64,000 nucleotides of DNA from an uncultured bacterium (GTDB lineage: Bacteria > Actinomycetota > Coriobacteriia > Coriobacteriales > Eggerthellaceae), in contig CAJMPP010000007.1 in the NCBI GenBank assembly GCA_905215325.1, forward strand, positions 1 to 64,000, in the 5' to 3' direction. Each line of letters opens with the position of its first letter. Within the stretch, counting starts at the first letter, position 1. The notes below the pieces were generated by a model, which ran no database searches, was not told where the DNA came from, and saw only the letters and a list, made by a program, of their open reading frames with translations. Position numbers and translations under genes: made by a program. Of this stretch, positions 26,119 to 34,551 are shown piece by piece.

Positions 26119-26451
26119 ACACTTCGGGAACGTAGGTTGGACACTTTGGGGACGTAGCGTTATCTGTTAACTATGCGCCCCGTGCACCGACGGGTCGCCC
26201 TCGCCAAGGACCTTGCACGGCCGCAGGCGGAAAGACGCTTTGGGGACGTAGCGTTATCTGTCAGACTTACAGGGCTGCACACCAACGGACGATCTTCACT
26301 AAGGACTTTGCTCGTATGGCTGAAAACGACAAACGCACGCACAAACCGCAACAGGACGAAACGGGCAATGCACCCGCTACCGTGCAAGCTGACAGTTAGT
26401 GCTACGTCCCCGAAGTGTCCTGACAGTTAGTGCTACGTCCCCAAAGTGTCC
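26119..26451. repeat. Inverted-box repeat element (REP/MITE-like)
   Basis: About 30-base boxes with core CTTTGGGGACGTAGCG occur twice in forward orientation (26139-26167, 26234-26263) and twice reversed (26390-26420, 26421-26451, the last two in direct tandem), plus a degraded copy at 26119-26137. The DNA between the two forward boxes is itself partly duplicated (unit about 95 bases, GCAC-ACGG-AAGGAC-TTGC pattern). There is no transposase frame inside. The layout fits a non-autonomous mobile element or a REP cluster. Confidence 0.6.
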
Positions 26452-26503
26452 TGTTTATGTCACGTAGTAGGTGCTAATTGGGTGCTGCTTGGATGCGTTG
26501 TGC

Positions 26504-26509
26504 TATCAT
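26504..26509 (+). promoter_or_regulatory. Possible extended -10 element for mrp
   Basis: TGCTATCAT gives a TATCAT hexamer with the upstream TG of an extended -10, about 60 bases before the start codon. The -35 region is poor (TTGGGT, spacer 20). Confidence 0.35.
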
Positions 26510-26567
26510 CCCTTCAGGACGAGTGACGCTTCCAGGTATCTGGGAGCACAATAAGAAAGAAGGAATC

Positions 26568-27431
26568 ATGGCAGAAGAGTGCTCGCACGAGTGCGGCAGC
26601 TGCGGTGTATCGGGGTGCGGCGAGCGTACCGCCGCCGGCCCCACCAAGCTTGAGACGAACAAGCGCAGCAACGTCAAACACGTCATCGGCGTTGTCTCCG
26701 GCAAGGGCGGCGTCGGCAAGTCCCTGGTCACCAGCCTGCTTGCCAGCGAAATGAACAAGCGCGGCAACAAGGTTGGCATCCTGGACGCCGACATCACCGG
26801 CCCCTCCATCCCGAAGACCTTCGGCATCACCAACCCGCTGACCGCCGACGCCGACGGCATCCTGCCCGGCCAGACGCAAACGGGCATCAAGGTCATGTCC
26901 ACCAACCTCATGCTTCCCAAGGGCGACCTGCCCGTGGCATGGCGCGGCCCGGTCGTGTCCAACGCCATCCGCCAGTTCTGGAGTGAGACGAACTGGGGCG
27001 ACATCGACTACCTGTTCGTCGACATGCCTCCGGGAACCTCCGACGTGCTGCTCACCGTGTTCCAGTCGCTGCCCGTCGACGGCATCGTCACCGTGTCGGC
27101 TCCGCAGGAGCTGGTGGCCATGATCGTGGGCAAGGCAGTCAACCTTGCGCACGACATGGACGTCGAGGTGCTGGGCCTGGTGGAGAACATGGCCTACTTC
27201 AAGTGCGATGACTGTGGCAAAGAGCATCACATCTTCGGCGAGCCGCAGGGCGCCGAGGTTGCCGAGCGCTACAACATCCCCGCCTACACCACCCTGCCCA
27301 TCGACCCGAAGTTCGCGCGCCTGTGCGACGAAGGCAAAGTCGAGGACTACGACGTGGAAGGCAAGCTGGACGTCATCATCGACAAGATCGTCGAAGCTGG
27401 CGAAAAGCAGGACGAGGAAACCGCCGAGTAA
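26568..27431 (+). CDS. mrp: Mrp/NBP35-type iron-sulfur cluster carrier ATPase
   Basis: A 287-residue P-loop protein that carries 4Fe-4S clusters to apo-proteins in the cytoplasm. It has a deviant Walker A, SGKGGVGKS (44-52), DADITGPSIPK, MPPGTSD and the C-terminal CxxC (about 213-216; FKCDDCGKEHH) that holds the bridging cluster. The N-terminus carries a further cysteine group (C5, C9, C12, C17), as in NBP35-like members, able to bind a second cluster. GAAGGA precedes the ATG; an upstream in-frame start lacks a site. The neighbouring box element ends about 115 bases before. Confidence 0.94.
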   Translation: MAEECSHECGSCGVSGCGERTAAGPTKLETNKRSNVKHVIGVVSGKGGVGKSLVTSLLASEMNKRGNKVGILDADITGPSIPKTFGITNPLTADADGILPGQTQTGIKVMSTNLMLPKGDLPVAWRGPVVSNAIRQFWSETNWGDIDYLFVDMPPGTSDVLLTVFQSLPVDGIVTVSAPQELVAMIVGKAVNLAHDMDVEVLGLVENMAYFKCDDCGKEHHIFGEPQGAEVAERYNIPAYTTLPIDPKFARLCDEGKVEDYDVEGKLDVIIDKIVEAGEKQDEETAE

Positions 27432-27462
27432 CGACTATCCAGTCACAAACACTTCAATCAAG

Positions 27463-27499
27463 AAAGCCTGCGAACCCTTTAAGGTTCGCGGGCTTTCGT
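27463..27499 (+). terminator. Intrinsic terminator of mrp
   Basis: AAAGCCTGCGAACC (27463-27476) pairs with GGTTCGCGGGCTTT (27483-27496; one G-T pair) around a six-base loop, then TCGTTG. Confidence 0.75.
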
Positions 27500-27736
27500 T
27501 GTAACCGGCGGCTTTTAGCCAACCGTCGGCGCAAAGCAGCAACCGGCTCGGCAAACCATCCCGATCGCAAGCGACCGGCAGGCCAACGGGCGCGCTCTAG
27601 GGCCCAGGGCCTAAATCGCGACGGAAGGCCACGGACTACCGTCGCAGATGGACGCCATCCAACGCCTCATCAACCGGTGCAAGCCGGTGACCACCCAGCA
27701 AAGCCCCTGGCTGAAAGCCGTAAAGCGGTTAACCGG

Positions 27737-30700
27737 CTAGCGGCTACGTCGGTACGCGGCTATCGCCGCGACAAGGGCGGCAAGAGCAACGATGGCCAGC
27801 GGGATGGCGGGCACATCATCGCCGGTTTCCGGGGAGAAATCGCCCGGTTTGCGCAGATCGTCCGGATCGGCCAGGTCCTTCGAACCACCGTGATCCTTGG
27901 GGCCGGGCGGCTCGGGGTCATGTCGATCCCCCGGATCCTTGGAGCCGGGATCGGGATCGACATCCAGCACCCCGGTTACCGCATAACCGACCCGAAGATG
28001 CTCGTCACAGGGCTCGATAGGCACCTGCTCACCAGCACCGTCGGCCGAACCCCCAGCACCCGATGATGCAGCAGCCGCCTTGTCCTGCGCAGCGCCGCCC
28101 GCAGGCGGGGCCCCGGCGGCGGTGGGGTTGCCGAACCTGGAGCTATCCCAGCCAAGCGCCACCCAACGCCCGCCTACCCAACCGCCGGTCGAGTTCCCGA
28201 CGAAGTCATAAGAGCCCGCATCGTTCAGCGACGAATCGAACAGGTGCGTCTCCTGAGGCTCGAACGCGCCCTTCTCCCCGATGGCGATGCGCGTTGCCGC
28301 AACGGCCCCCTGCTCGCCGATGACCAGGTCCGTGTAGGTCGACGCGAAGGAGCTGACCGGGGCAAGCGCGCGGCAAGCTATTTGCTCGCCGTCAAGGTTG
28401 AACTTCACGACGGCGCCCTCGCGAAACGCGTCGTCTTGGGCCCCATCGGCTTCCACGCGACCCGACGCCAGCACGTAAACGGAATCCTCACGAGCCTCCA
28501 CATCGCAGATGACCTGATAGCCACCAAGCTTACAGGTACGCACCGGTTCCAAGCTTTCGGTGAAATCCTCGACCGCATCGGGGTCCAGCTCGGCCGGCGC
28601 GCTCGCGAGGCACGCCTCAACCGCATCCGCGTCATACAGGCGGACCGCATAGCTCGGCCCGTCGGGGTTGCCGAAGCCGTTGTCGGAAAACACCGCGGCG
28701 ATCAGCCCGTTGCCCGCATCGTAGACATCCCTTGCCCGCGTCCAAAGCACGCCTTCGCCGTTCGAGGACGCGTCGTCGGCGGCTCGCGCAGTCACATCGG
28801 AGCCCGCGAACGCCGGCGCCAGCACATAGCCGTCGCCAAGCCCGAACTGATAGGCATACGAGCCCACGACCGGCGCATCCCCCACCGCCATGGCGCGGAA
28901 CAGCCCGGTGTAGCGACTTAGAGGCGCCTCGCGGATCACCTGGCGCGTATCCAGATCCACCAGATAGGCGCGGGCCAGGCCGGAAGCTTCACCGTACTCG
29001 AACGATGCCGTCACCAGGCAGCGGTCCTCGGGCAGCATGGCACAGCGCAGCACGGTGCTGGTCAGCGGATACGTCGGCAGCACAGCCCCTTCGATCATCG
29101 CCTCGCCCACCTTCGACGGGTCGTTCTCGTCGATGGTCTCCAGATACAGGTCCTCGCCGACCGCGCGCATGAAGCAATGCGACCCGTCGGCGCGCGCGAA
29201 CACCGACGATATGCCGACGTTCTCGACCACCGGGTCCGTTTCCAGCTCGTAAAAGCCGTGCGCGCCGAATCCGGTCAGGCCAGACGGGGAGAACGGCACG
29301 CGAATCTCCTTGGAATACACCTCCTGCCCGCCGACCACGCCCAACAGGAAGCACCCCGCAGGAAACACCGCCTCGCAGGCGCTGTTCGGGGACACCTCGC
29401 CAGGGTTGAGCTTGTAATCCATGGAAACGGTATCCCCGCTTGCATCGGCAACGGAAAGGATTCGCTTCCCGTCTATCTCAAGGTACGGGAACGCTCCGGT
29501 CTCATAGGCCTTGTAAAGCGCCGGATACGACATGGCAAACGACACCGGGCCCCAGTTCAGCAGCGTCGTCGGCTTCAACGAAAGGGAGAACTCGAGGGGG
29601 ACGGGCTTAGCGGCGTCCGACCAGGAGATGGTCACCGCGCCGGAGCCCTCGCCGCATTCGCCGACCGAGAACGTCAAGCCTGTGAAGCCGCCGCCGATGC
29701 TTTCGCCGAAGTTCGTGGAGGGATACGTCGTCGGCGACACCTCCTGGCCGTCGCGGAGCATGCACCCGTAGCCGGTGCCCGTGACAGCGGCGGGGGCATA
29801 GCCTATGCCGGAGGTGTGGGCTTCGTCCATATCGGGGTCGACCAGCTCGATAAGCTGGTTGCCGGGCGTCCCGGTGGTGTTCTTGTACAGGTAGTCGTCC
29901 CCATCTTGGGAAAGCGTCGCCTGCACGCGGAAAAGCCTGAAGCCCGACGGCAGGGGGATATCTTGACCCCCGCGTTTGTACACCACCGACTGGTTGCCGG
30001 CATAGCGATCGTACTGCAGCAGGTAATACGACGAGAACAGGCCCTTTTCCGGGTCCAGCAGATCCTCGGAATCCGATACGGCGATAAACCCGCCGCATTC
30101 ATGCAAGTCAGGCCCCGTGAAGGCGGAAAGCACCTGGTCAAGCGAGTGCCCGTCATAGTGCTCCAGCGCACCGTCGCGCAGCACGTCGACGCCGCCGGCG
30201 TTCGCGACCACGCGCACGACCTTGTCCTCGTCAACCCAACCGAGCATCCATTTGAAGAAGGCGTTGGTATCGCCGGTGTTGTTGTCCATCAGGTCGAACG
30301 TCAGGCACCCGGAACGCTCGGTCGGATCCGCCGAGGTCCTACGATAGCTGTACAGGTCGGGAAGGCCGAGCACATGGCCCGTTTCATGGATGAGCGTGGA
30401 GGCCGCCGTGCCCTCGGCGCTGTTCTCGGCCAGCAGGCACGCGTTCCACAGGCGCTTACCGTCCCAGGACCGTTCGCACACCTCGGGCGAGGCCTGCTGC
30501 TGCACCGTCCATTCTTGGCTCCACCAGGTGCTTCCCCACCCCGTGACCGGGCCGGCGAAATGGATGTACACGCAGTCGATATAGCCGTCGTCGTTGGCGT
30601 CGAACTGCGAAAGATCAAGGGTCTCGTCAAGCGCATCGAGCGCTTCAACGAACAACATGTTGATATCGCCCTGATAGTAGCTGCGCTCGTGCTTCGTCTG

Positions 30701-31267
30701 ATAATCCACGGCGGTGCCCGATATGTCCAACTTGCCGTAGCTTGCGCGCTCATAGTACGCATGCAGGCTTTCGTAAGGGAAGCCCGACACATTGTTGCCG
30801 CTGAACAACGCATCGAGCGCCTCAAGCGTATCATCGTCGGCGAAGGAGCAGTCGGGGAACGAAACGCGCAACGCAAGGGCGCGGCCAACGCCGACCGTGG
30901 CCATGCCGCTTTTCCAAACAGACGGAACCGCGGAACGCATCGGGGACGCACCGGCATACGAGCCGAGGGCCTCCGCTTGCCGGGCAAGGGCCTGCTGCGT
31001 CAAGTCGGCGGACGGCCGCTCGTGGCCAAGGCGTTCGGCGGCCTGCGCGCGCTCGTCAAACGAGCCGTCGGCGCGGTACGCCTGGACCTGCTCCTCGGTC
31101 GGGATGCACGGCAAGTCCTGGTAGTCAGCCCCGGCGGCATCAACGGCGAACGCAGGCGCAGGGGCGGCCGCGAAGGCCAGTGCCAGGGCGATGGCCGCGA
31201 CCGCGCTTGAAGCGATGATCTTCGCCTGATGCGCAAGGGCATCAACAGTTGACGGGTGATTGCTCAT
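27737..31267 (-). CDS. Secreted, wall-anchored M6-type metalloprotease
   Basis: A 1176-residue surface protein. A signal peptide (about 1-42, ending APAFAVDA) leads to an M6 peptidase domain with zinc motif HETGHVLGLPD (about 290) and a following SGCLTFDLMDNN. A beta-rich middle and a long domain with repeated strand-like stretches follow. The C-terminus has a Pro/Asp/Lys-rich spacer, a sortase-like SPETGDD, a hydrophobic segment (VPAIPLAIVALAALVAAIAA) and the basic tail YRRSR. It should be cleaved, anchored to the wall and act on extracellular proteins, possibly host ones. AAAGGAAC precedes the ATG. Single-gene unit. Confidence 0.88.
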   Translation of the reverse strand: MSNHPSTVDALAHQAKIIASSAVAAIALALAFAAAPAPAFAVDAAGADYQDLPCIPTEEQVQAYRADGSFDERAQAAERLGHERPSADLTQQALARQAEALGSYAGASPMRSAVPSVWKSGMATVGVGRALALRVSFPDCSFADDDTLEALDALFSGNNVSGFPYESLHAYYERASYGKLDISGTAVDYQTKHERSYYQGDINMLFVEALDALDETLDLSQFDANDDGYIDCVYIHFAGPVTGWGSTWWSQEWTVQQQASPEVCERSWDGKRLWNACLLAENSAEGTAASTLIHETGHVLGLPDLYSYRRTSADPTERSGCLTFDLMDNNTGDTNAFFKWMLGWVDEDKVVRVVANAGGVDVLRDGALEHYDGHSLDQVLSAFTGPDLHECGGFIAVSDSEDLLDPEKGLFSSYYLLQYDRYAGNQSVVYKRGGQDIPLPSGFRLFRVQATLSQDGDDYLYKNTTGTPGNQLIELVDPDMDEAHTSGIGYAPAAVTGTGYGCMLRDGQEVSPTTYPSTNFGESIGGGFTGLTFSVGECGEGSGAVTISWSDAAKPVPLEFSLSLKPTTLLNWGPVSFAMSYPALYKAYETGAFPYLEIDGKRILSVADASGDTVSMDYKLNPGEVSPNSACEAVFPAGCFLLGVVGGQEVYSKEIRVPFSPSGLTGFGAHGFYELETDPVVENVGISSVFARADGSHCFMRAVGEDLYLETIDENDPSKVGEAMIEGAVLPTYPLTSTVLRCAMLPEDRCLVTASFEYGEASGLARAYLVDLDTRQVIREAPLSRYTGLFRAMAVGDAPVVGSYAYQFGLGDGYVLAPAFAGSDVTARAADDASSNGEGVLWTRARDVYDAGNGLIAAVFSDNGFGNPDGPSYAVRLYDADAVEACLASAPAELDPDAVEDFTESLEPVRTCKLGGYQVICDVEAREDSVYVLASGRVEADGAQDDAFREGAVVKFNLDGEQIACRALAPVSSFASTYTDLVIGEQGAVAATRIAIGEKGAFEPQETHLFDSSLNDAGSYDFVGNSTGGWVGGRWVALGWDSSRFGNPTAAGAPPAGGAAQDKAAAASSGAGGSADGAGEQVPIEPCDEHLRVGYAVTGVLDVDPDPGSKDPGDRHDPEPPGPKDHGGSKDLADPDDLRKPGDFSPETGDDVPAIPLAIVALAALVAAIAAYRRSR

Positions 31268-31404
31268 GCGGTTCCTTTCGCAAGGGAGGGGCCCGTCATC
31301 CGCCTGCCGGTTCGCGCCTTACGGAACTTGATAACGAAACGAACACGGAGACGCGTTCACCGGCGAACGCTTGGAGGAAGGGCGTCGATCCACCTATCCG
31401 ACCC

Positions 31405-31437
31405 TAAAAAGAGAGCGGTTGCTGCTAACAACCGCTC
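31405..31437 (-). terminator. Terminator of the DUF512-der-plsY-gpsA operon
   Basis: GAGCGGTTG (31413-31421) pairs with CAACCGCTC (31429-31437). Read on the minus strand it is followed by TCTTTTTAG, about 55 bases after the gpsA stop. Confidence 0.8.
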
Positions 31438-31492
31438 ATCGGCAAAACTATATCAAGGAGGACTATACAGCCCAGAAACCCCCAGGTCAATC

Positions 31493-32494
31493 CTACAGTC
31501 CGTAGAACTCGGTGGTCAAAGGCCTTGCGAACAGGTCCTTGGCGGCCGCCTTCGGGTCGGCGTCTTCCCATACCACGCCGCGCACCACGTCGGTGATGGG
31601 CAGCTCGACGTCGTAGGCCTCCGACAGCGTCTTCAGCGTTTTGCACGCCAACGCGCCTTCGACCACCATATGCGTGCGCTCGCGATACCCGTCAAGCGTG
31701 CCGCCCTGCGCCAGCTCCACGCCGAACGAGCGGTTGCGCGAATGCTCGGAGGTGCACGTGGCGATCAGGTCGCCCGCGCCCGCCAAACCCATGCACGTGA
31801 TGGCTTGCCCGCCGCACTTCACCGTCAAGCGGCTCATCTCGGCCAGGCCGCGCGTCATAAGCATGGCTGCCGTGTTGTCGCCGTAGCCCAGACCGTACGC
31901 CACGCCCACGGCGATGGCGATGACGTTCTTGAACGCGGCGCACAGCTCCACGCCCGTGACATCGTCGCTGGTGTAGGTGCGGAACGTTGGCGAGGCGAAC
32001 AGGTCGCGAAACAGCACCGCCGTGTCCTGGCCCGACGACGCGATCACGGTGCCCGCCGGCTTGGCCTTGATGACCTCCTCGGCATGGTTGGGGCCCGAGA
32101 GCACGGCCAGACGATCCCTGTTGCCCAACTCGGACTCGAACACGCCCACGGGCAGATAGCCGCTTTCAGCCTCCACGCCCTTCGAGCAGATGATGATGGG
32201 GAACTGATCGTCCACCACATCGGACAGCACGCGCGCCACGCCGCGCAACAGGTTCGAGGGCGTCACGATGACGGCGGCCTTCGCGCGATGCAGCGCGTCA
32301 CGGTACGAGGTGGTGGCCACGATGTTGTCGGACAGCTTCGCATCCGAAAGGTAGCGCGGGTTGACGTGCTCGTGATTGATGCCGTGCACCACCGAATCCT
32401 TGCGCGCCCACAGGCTCACGTTATGCCCGTTGAGGGCCAGCGTCTGCGCCAGCGCGGTTCCCCACGAACCGGCGCCGATGACTGCAACCTTCAT
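31493..32494 (-). CDS. gpsA: Glycerol-3-phosphate dehydrogenase [NAD(P)+]
   Basis: A 333-residue enzyme reducing dihydroxyacetone phosphate to sn-glycerol-3-phosphate for phospholipids. The Rossmann motif is GAGSWG (7-12), then SKGVE, GPNHAEEV and the catalytic lysine region ELCAAFKNVIAIAVG, with GLAGAGDLIATC and SRNRSFG in the second domain. A GTG twelve bases upstream is also in frame; the ATG at 32494 is preferred because AAGGAAA sits at usable spacing. It follows plsY by 17 bases, so product and user of glycerol-3-phosphate are encoded together. Confidence 0.96.
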   Translation of the reverse strand: MKVAVIGAGSWGTALAQTLALNGHNVSLWARKDSVVHGINHEHVNPRYLSDAKLSDNIVATTSYRDALHRAKAAVIVTPSNLLRGVARVLSDVVDDQFPIIICSKGVEAESGYLPVGVFESELGNRDRLAVLSGPNHAEEVIKAKPAGTVIASSGQDTAVLFRDLFASPTFRTYTSDDVTGVELCAAFKNVIAIAVGVAYGLGYGDNTAAMLMTRGLAEMSRLTVKCGGQAITCMGLAGAGDLIATCTSEHSRNRSFGVELAQGGTLDGYRERTHMVVEGALACKTLKTLSEAYDVELPITDVVRGVVWEDADPKAAAKDLFARPLTTEFYGL

Positions 32495-32511
32495 GTCGTC
32501 GTCCACTTTCC

Positions 32512-33177
32512 TTACGCTTCCTTACCCTTTTGCCCGATACGGCGCTCGTTGCCAGCGCGCAGGCGCTCGATGTTGCCGCGGTGTGCCCAAACCACCGTCA
32601 ACGCGGCAACCGTGGTGCATACCCACGCCGCCGGCGCGAACGTGGCGTACAGGAAATAGTACGCGGCGAACAGCGGGCACGCCCCCGCGGCGGCGATGGA
32701 GCCCACCGACACGTACTTGGTGGCAAGCACCAACACGGCGAAGATGGCCAGCTCAAGGCATGCGCCCTGCCAGCCGAACGTCACGAAAAGGCAGCCCACG
32801 GCCACGGCGATGCCCTTGCCGCCCTTGAATCCCAGCCAGGGGCTGAAGATGTGCCCCCACACGCAGCCGAGGAAGGCCACCGTGACGAAGTCGTCGTAGC
32901 CGATCACATGGCCCGACAGCGATACGCCGCCGCCGAACATGGCCGCAGCCGCGGCCGCGATCAGGCCCGATACGATGCCCTTGCCGAAATCCAGCACGAA
33001 CACGGCGCTGCCGCCCACCTTGCCCATGGTGCGCATGGCGTTGGTGGTGCCGATGTTGCCCGAGCCGTGCTCGCGGATATCGGTGTGGTAGAACACCTTC
33101 GAGATGATGACGCCCCAGGGGATGGACCCAAGCAAGAAAGAGATGACGAAAACCCCTAATGCTACCAGCAGTTCCAC
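32512..33177 (-). CDS. plsY: Acyl-phosphate:glycerol-3-phosphate acyltransferase
   Basis: A 221-residue membrane enzyme making lysophosphatidate from acyl phosphate. PlsY signatures: LGSIPWGVIISK near the start, HGSGNIGTTNAMR (about 37-49), and GFKGGKGIA (about 117-125), with several transmembrane helices. It starts with GTG after AGGAAAGAG and lies 12 bases from der and 17 from gpsA. Usual length. Confidence 0.95.
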   Translation of the reverse strand: MELLVALGVFVISFLLGSIPWGVIISKVFYHTDIREHGSGNIGTTNAMRTMGKVGGSAVFVLDFGKGIVSGLIAAAAAAMFGGGVSLSGHVIGYDDFVTVAFLGCVWGHIFSPWLGFKGGKGIAVAVGCLFVTFGWQGACLELAIFAVLVLATKYVSVGSIAAAGACPLFAAYYFLYATFAPAAWVCTTVAALTVVWAHRGNIERLRAGNERRIGQKGKEA

Positions 33178-33189
33178 AGCGGCTCTTTC

Positions 33190-34506
33190 CTAGTCCTTCT
33201 TCTTGAACTTCATACGGATGGGCGTGCCCGTCAGGTCGAACGACTTTCGCAGGCGATTCTCCAGGAAGCGTTCGTAGTTATCGTTGACCAGGTCGGGGCG
33301 GTTCACGAAGAACGTGAACTGCGGCGGGCACGTTGCCGTTTGCGTGACGTACTTCATGCGCAGGATGGCCTTGCCCTTCGACACGGTGTGACCGCCCTCG
33401 CGGATCTCGCCAAGCCAGACGTTGAGCTGGTTGGTGGGGATGCTCTTGCAGAAGTTCTCGTAGGCGACGTCAACGGCTTCCCAGATGCGATGGACGGACT
33501 TGCCCGTGAGCGCGCAGGTGGCCACAACGGGGGCATAGCCCACGAAGGTCATGCGGTCGGCGATCTTCTCACGAACCTCGGCCTTGGCGTCGGGGCCCTC
33601 CACCAGGTCCCACTTGTTCAGCACGATGACCATGGCGCACTGGCGATCGGCGGCGAAGCCGGCCACGCGCTGGTCCTGGTCGGTCAGGCCGATGGAGCCG
33701 TCGATGACCAGGATGGCCACGTCGGCACGGTCGATGGCGCGCATAGCGCGCACGAAGCCGTAGTACTCCACGTCCTCGTCGATCTTGCTCTTCTGGCGCA
33801 GGCCGGCGGTGTCGACGATGGTATAACGCTGGCCGTCGTGTTCGATGACGGTGTCGATGGCGTCGCGCGTGGTGCCGGCGATGTTGGACACGATGGAGCG
33901 GTCATCCGAGGTCAGACGGTTGGTCAGCGAGGACTTGCCAGCGTTGGGGCGGCCGATGATGGCGATGTTGATGCCGCCGTCCTCTTCCTCGTCGTCGGCG
34001 ATCTCGACCTTCTTCAGGTCCTCGACCACGGCATCGAGCAGGTCGCCCGTGCCGTTGCCGTGCAGCGAGGAGACGGACCACGGATCGCCCAGGCCCAGCT
34101 GATAGAACTCCCAGACCTGGTCCATGGTATCGGGGTTGTCCATTTTGTTCACCACCAGATACACCGGCTTGGAGGTCTTGCGCAGCACGCGCGCCACCTC
34201 CTCGTCGTCTGCGTTGATGCCGGTGCGGCCGTCGACGATGAAGACGATGACGTCGGCCTCGTTCACGCCGGCGAACGCCTGCGTGCGGATGGAGCTTTGG
34301 AACGCGTCGTCGTCGCCCATCTCGATACCGCCCGTGTCGATGAGCTTGAACGGCACGCCGTTCCAGTCGGCGATGTGGTACGAACGGTCGCGGGTGACGC
34401 CGCGCATCTCGTGCACGATGGCCTCGTCGGCCTGGGCAATGCGGTTAACGAAGGTGGACTTGCCGACGTTCGGCCGTCCAACAACCGCCACAATGGGCAG
34501 AGCCAT
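33190..34506 (-). CDS. der: Ribosome-assembly GTPase Der (EngA)
   Basis: A 438-residue protein with two GTPase domains in tandem, GRPNVGKS (about 9-16) and GRPNAGKS (about 183-190), each with NKxD (VVNKMD; VLNKWD), and a C-terminal KH-like domain ending KKKD. It acts in 50S subunit maturation. AAAGGA precedes the ATG. Conserved neighbourhood DUF512-der-plsY-gpsA. Confidence 0.97.
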   Translation of the reverse strand: MALPIVAVVGRPNVGKSTFVNRIAQADEAIVHEMRGVTRDRSYHIADWNGVPFKLIDTGGIEMGDDDAFQSSIRTQAFAGVNEADVIVFIVDGRTGINADDEEVARVLRKTSKPVYLVVNKMDNPDTMDQVWEFYQLGLGDPWSVSSLHGNGTGDLLDAVVEDLKKVEIADDEEEDGGINIAIIGRPNAGKSSLTNRLTSDDRSIVSNIAGTTRDAIDTVIEHDGQRYTIVDTAGLRQKSKIDEDVEYYGFVRAMRAIDRADVAILVIDGSIGLTDQDQRVAGFAADRQCAMVIVLNKWDLVEGPDAKAEVREKIADRMTFVGYAPVVATCALTGKSVHRIWEAVDVAYENFCKSIPTNQLNVWLGEIREGGHTVSKGKAILRMKYVTQTATCPPQFTFFVNRPDLVNDNYERFLENRLRKSFDLTGTPIRMKFKKKD

Positions 34507-34551
34507 ATCAAATCCTTTTCGGTTGAGGAAAATACTACGTTTGCGGCGCCG

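Noticed and set aside
26119..26451. Complete insertion sequence
   Set aside because: Inverted boxes are present but there is no transposase frame between them; kept only as a repeat element.
29177..31210. A 677-codon frame antisense to the M6 protease
   Set aside because: Arg/Gly/Val-rich translation without domains, opposite a protein with clear signal peptide, zinc site and sorting signal.
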